The notes beneath the pieces are model-generated. The model did not search any database. It was given only the letters and a program-made list of their open reading frames with translations, and was not told the origin of the DNA. Source: Corvus cornix cornix (Eukaryota; Chordata; Aves; Passeriformes; Corvidae). Taken from it: a stretch of 64,000 nt of DNA. Shown piece after piece: positions 59,401 to 64,000 of the stretch. The stretch's first letter is position 1; each line of letters begins with the position of its first letter. The stretch covers positions 21,519,710 through 21,583,709 of the forward strand of contig NC_046334.1 in the NCBI RefSeq assembly GCF_000738735.6. Direction: 5' to 3'. A program made the translations under genes and the position numbers.

Positions 59401-62400
59401 GTATACTGCCTGAAGGGGGATGTGCCTGAGTATACTGAATCCTCACTGCTCTTAGGGGCAATTGGAGTAATGTTAGTACTTGTGATCTGATACAGCTTAG
59501 GTTTAAACTGCTAACTGTTAATTGGATCAAGTAATCCTTAAGGACCTTTTCTCTGCTGTGGAGAATCTTAATGTCTTTTGCATTTTACTTTACTAATAGA
59601 GGATTGCAAATCTCTTGAAAGTGTGAGCCAATATACCAGGAATAGTAGCATCAAATTCAGTTAGACTGCAAGGGGAAGTAATTGTTTATAAATAATGAGG
59701 AAAGACTACCAGACTACTTCTTTCACCTTTTTTCCCTCTCCAATTTCAAATGAAATTGAAAGGGAACTTGGTTGCTAACCAAATAGAAAGTACTGTACAT
59801 GAATACATGTAATTAAAATAGGATTCATAGCCTTCTTCAGAGCATTGCCATAAGTTTGAGAGCTTGGAAATTTAAATTAAAATAAATATGCTATCATTAA
59901 TTTCAATCATTAATAGGTGGAGGTTAGGGAATTAAAATTCCTTCTACATTCTTTTACAAAAAGAATTTTTTACAAGGGATGTTTTTAATAGTGGCTCTTT
60001 ATTGGATTCTTTGTGAGATGAAAGAATCTTATACTGCGAGAGCACAAAGCATATGACCTTTGAAATTTTAGCAGCTTTAGGTGTGCATTAATAATTTTTT
60101 GACATCACTTGTAAAAGTCTTGGCTGTATGTTTTCTCCTCTGCTCCTTTTTTCCTCAATGGCTGCTTTTTCTCTTTGAATATACTATGTAAAATATTCTA
60201 ATTGAAAATTTTGGTTCTTTATTTGGAATGTTCAGAAACATTGTTTGGACTTCCAATGAAATCCATGGGTCTAGCAGGCTCGGTGATTTAGCTTGGCTTC
60301 TCCCATGGTTTTCTTCTCCGTTTTCATCTTCTGAGATACTGCTTTGGTGGGATCTAGATGGAAAGATTAAAACAAGCAAAATTTGTTGTAATTCTTTCTT
60401 AACACTATGAAGAAAGAGACCCATGCAAATCCCTCAGCTGGAGCCACTGCCCACACTTGACTTATGCTTATGAATTCCACAAAGAGAATATTGCATTACA
60501 GTTTCAATCCCTAGTTTCCAAGTGCAGACGTTGATATTGCCAGAGTTAGCTCAAAGCTATCAATCATTAGAAAGCTTATTGACTGTTCAAAATAGTTCTA
60601 TCAATATCTCATTTGCTGTCTGATCTAATGCACAGGCTGTTTAATGCCAGTGCAATGGCTCCATCTTTCAAATGATAAGACGTAATTCCTTTCAAGCCTA
60701 CATTTTTATGTCTGGCCCATTGAGTTAGATGGATGTGTTTGGCCTACTTTGCTGCTAGGCTGGTATCTTGAGGAAAAATTGTTCCTACAACATATGTTTC
60801 AAGTATATGTAATAAGAGCATTTGAAGAAATACTTACTTTGATGAAATACTACTCAAAGTTAGGCTTTTGGAACAGATTCATGGAGTCAAGGTTAAACAG
60901 TAAGCATTGCCTTTATTGGATTGGATCCAAAACAGTATTTAACTAAATCTGATCTAGCTGAATGATGCCCCATGAAGAAAAGCCAAAATGGTGAGGAAGC
61001 GGAGCTCTAGATCCTGCTCTGGCTTTGTACCTTTGAATCTACGTGTTTGTTCCAGAACGGCAGCATGTGCACAAGCAGCTTTGCCCTTTCTTTTTTTGCA
61101 ATCACTGAATGCCAGATTGTGATTTGGGTATCAGGCCTGAGCAAATCCAAATGGCCAGCCCTCTCAAGATTTCCTAGACTGGATATCTAGGAGCCAAGGA
61201 CAGTGCATATATGCTGATTCTCTGGAGCAGATGAAGCAGATGGACAGAGATGTATTTCCATCCTTTGCAATTCAATGGCCAGAACAGCTGAGCTAATGTT
61301 TAGGGGCAGGAGGGGTTAATGATTTGCTGCTGGTATAGGCCAGCAGCTAATTACTTTCTGTCTCCAACAACAGGGAAGCAGGATGGAATAGCCTCTGTCT
61401 AATTTGCAGTCATTCCTGTGGAATGCTCCAGTGCAGAAACATGCTGCTCCAGGCTCTGTCTTGGTGACATTGCCTAGCCCTCAGTAAAATATGCAAACAC
61501 TTGTCATGTCTTAGAGGGTTAAGAAGACTTAGCCTCTCTAGGAAGTCTATGGTAACAACCAACTTTTCAATACAACCTGGCATCTGAATAAGAAGAAGGA
61601 TTCACAAGGAAGCAGGTTTTCCTATCATTGTACAAACATTCAATATAGTTTTCTAGATACACCCAAATCACGGGGATGTGTGCCTTTGCATAACTTTGTA
61701 AACCAATTAACTCCTCTTAAGTGCAAGTATGATGTTGAAACCAAAATATTTCATCTAGGATTCTGGTTTTGCATCATTTTTAATTAGGATGGAAGAACAG
61801 ACTGGCTTACAAGAGCTGATGTTTAATCTTAGCTGAATCTGGAATGAGCAGTCATGTAGAGAGACTTACGGATATACACTTTACTGATACACACTTTAAA
61901 GATGGCCAACAACAGGCATTCTGAAAATCTTGGTTGCTTCCTCTCTCCCCAAAGAGCAGATCAGGGTCCTTGATGGGAAGTGTTTCCTTCCGAAATGAAA
62001 TCTAAGGTTCATAACATTTTCTTTTCAGGAATTGGAATTAAAATTTCACAATTGCAAAACTCAAAAATTGCCTTTAGGAAATGGCCTCTCAGTTTTAAAA
62101 TTTTTAAATGTTTCCTGTATCTGTTGTAATTACTTTTTCATGTGTTTTCTCCTTTTAGGACTAAATATGCAAAACTAGGATTTTAAGTCGCTTTTAACAG
62201 AGAATGTTTAAAAAAGTTTAAAAATGCTAGCACATTTCTACAATTGCAAAAAAGCATATTTAAGAAAATATAAACTTGAACCTGTTTGTTTTGAATAAGA
62301 ACAATCCCTTTTTGGGGGGGAAGAGGGTGGAGAAAGCAAACCCATTTGACTGATGGCGGAGTCAGTCTCTCTAATGCATAAATATACGGTGCTATGGGGA

Positions 62401-62747
62401 AAAAGAATCAGGGCTAAACCAGAATGTCATGATTTTTACTGTTTGTTTGTTTTGGGATTGTTTTGTGTCATGTGTTGTTGTGTCCCCCTGTGTCACCAGC
62501 CCCACGCACCCACTTGTTAACCTCACTTGCAGCTTGGAATACTGTGGCTTTCTGGTGCCACAGAGACTTGGGAATGCTAAAACTTAGTTCAGATCTGGAA
62601 TATGCTGTTCTTCAGGTATCTTTGATAAAATCAAGATTGTGGATCTGAAGATTAAATCAGCGAAGTGAGTGCAAAACTACCCATATGCAGTCATGGGGTG
62701 GAAATCTGTGCTTTTGATCAGAAACACACAGGAGTGTCAACCAGTAA
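59401..62747. other. Non-coding stretch; possible 3' UTR and flank
   Basis: AATAAA at 59881-59886 could be the polyadenylation signal of the small gene. Strong acceptor-like sites at 62026 (TTTTCTTTTCAG) and about 62159 (TTTTCTCCTTTTAG) are not followed by convincing donors. No repeat was recognised. Confidence 0.4.
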
Positions 62748-62942
62748 ATGGATATTATTAAGTACTACAAACAACGAAGTGCAGAATCTCCTCAGGAGAC
62801 CAAAATACACAGACCTGAAAAACTAATATCTGATGTTGCTTCATGGAGAGAATACTTAGGACTAACTCCTGAGAGTTATTATGATAATAACTGCATTAGA
62901 AATGCAGGAGAATTTAGAAGTAGTTATGGTAAACGTGAATAA
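62748..62942 (+). CDS. Possible coding exon within a 64-codon open frame
   Basis: The frame contains the coding-like run EKLISDVASWREYLGLTPES followed by YYDNNCIRN, with balanced composition. A donor-like AGTTATG|GTAAACG lies at about 62930. It is preceded by an in-frame TAA just before the first ATG, so an exon would have to start inside. Candidate acceptors (CTCCTCAG and ATACACAG) have weak pyrimidine tracts. The ATACACAG site would be in phase with the donor of the 58763 exon. No family was recognised. It may be a later exon of the CpG-island gene, an exon of another gene, or chance. Confidence 0.22.
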   Translation: MDIIKYYKQRSAESPQETKIHRPEKLISDVASWREYLGLTPESYYDNNCIRNAGEFRSSYGKRE

Positions 62943-64000
62943 ATAGAAGTGAGTGTTTGAGGTGGTAAAAAGTTTAATATTATCACTTATTTATTCTAGT
63001 AACTATGTGAGGTTTTTCTCAGTTTCCTCAGGCTGATAGCACAGAGTAAGAAAGCCTTGGTTAAGCTACTGTTTGCTCTAGATAACAAAGAGTAAAACTT
63101 ATATTTTTTACTTGTGTGTATGTCTAACTTTTGATAAGCAGGTATGCAGCAGAGTGCTGCCATGATTGGGTTATTTTCTAGAATCTACAAGCAGATTCTA
63201 GGTCTGTGGCATTATGTGCTGTGTACAGAGCATCATAAGACTATGCTAAAAGAAAGAAACTAATATGGTTTTTCTACCACAATTTGAGATTCAGTATTAA
63301 GCTACTTCTGTTTGTTGACTAAATGGTGCTGAGAACATCAATGTGACACTGTATGTATGCATCACTGCACATTTTATTATGGCTATTTTATTCAGGAAAA
63401 AATACAGAGTTGCTCATTGTTCTTGGAGACTATCAGTGTATCATTGTAAAATATCTTTTAGTTTGTGCATTGTGCTGTAGCAAAAAACAATACTATTATT
63501 AAGAGTGCAAATTTAAGTACCTAGACTGTAAAAAATGCCACCCGTTGGACTTTCAGTATGTAAATAATAGAGATTAATGACATAACCTTTTACATAATTT
63601 CCTGCAATTTCAAGTGATATAATTAATTTATTTATAGATCTGCAGGTTCATTTTTGTTCATGAATATAGTTTGCTTCTGTGAATGAATTACCAGACAAAG
63701 TGTTGTTAAAATATTTGGATTATGGAGTGTTACAAAGAGCTCTCATAAGCTGAGGCAGTTGTCTGTGGGAGATGCTAGGGTGCAACATTACGATATATAT
63801 GCTAGATTTGTTTTCTGTGTATTCTGTTTACACCCCTGTATCTATAAATATTATTGATGACAATGTGAATGTTCTTTCAAAGGCACCATATAACTTTTAT
63901 ATTAGAGTAGAGCACTGCCAATTTGAGTGGTAAATCAGTATTAGGACCTCCTAAAATAAATGATCTTCTGTCTTCGTGCAAGTGCAGTCAGCCATAAAAC
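62943..64000. other. AT-rich non-coding stretch
   Basis: No exon, repeat or RNA gene was recognised up to the window edge. Confidence 0.45.

Noticed and set aside
1..64000. CRISPR arrays, operons, integrons, phage or other prokaryotic systems
   Set aside because: No regularly spaced direct repeats, no dense same-strand open frames and no ribosome-binding-site pattern; all repeats are avian retroelements or simple sequence.

Overview
The window is nuclear DNA from a bird, most likely an oscine songbird. The evidence is the repeat content. There are six recognisable CR1 LINE copies, several ending in the CR1-type ATTCTATGATTCT tail. There are avian endogenous-retrovirus LTRs. There is also one tRNA-Ile-headed SINE with a CR1-like tail (about 22577-22716), which matches the songbird family known as TguSINE1. 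The sequence is AT-rich and CpG-poor throughout, except for one sharp CpG island at about 56.04-56.90 kb. Nothing prokaryotic or plasmid-like was seen, and there is no CRISPR array or operon.

Layout. From 1 to about 56.0 kb is a gene desert or very large introns. It holds no exon that can be tied to a known gene. Candidate minus-strand coding pieces are a good-looking terminal exon at 4372-4438, a weaker open exon at 9103-9390 and a 16-nt microexon-like segment at 16177-16192. Dated mobile debris is scattered through it: CR1 copies at 5.9, 6.6-7.0, 28.6-29.1, 45.3-45.8, 48.6-48.9 and 49.6-49.8 kb; an old L2-type reverse transcriptase relic at 38.7-38.9 kb; LTRs at 15.6-16.1, 44.4-45.0 and 48.9-49.1 kb; and the SINE at 22.6 kb. 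Several compact motif clusters look regulatory: four CAGCTG E-boxes in 125 bp, a perfect nuclear-receptor DR1 abutting a palindrome, and a TAATTG palindrome.

From about 56.04 kb rightward lies a CpG-island promoter. An ATG sits in a GATGGCGGC context at 56180, followed by a strong splice donor. A phase-compatible exon at 58763-58844 and a possible last exon at 59343-59400 would give a small, unrecognised 74-residue protein whose N-terminus is basic and resembles a mitochondrial presequence. A non-coding transcript from the same promoter is a serious alternative. Beyond 59.9 kb there is one further uninterrupted reading frame (62748-62942) of unknown status.

No novel multi-gene system was found. 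The best leads are the CpG-island gene, the possible minus-strand gene ending at 4372, the intact L2 reverse transcriptase fragment, and the motif clusters. All gene models here come from splice-signal and reading-frame inspection only, without alignments or RNA evidence.
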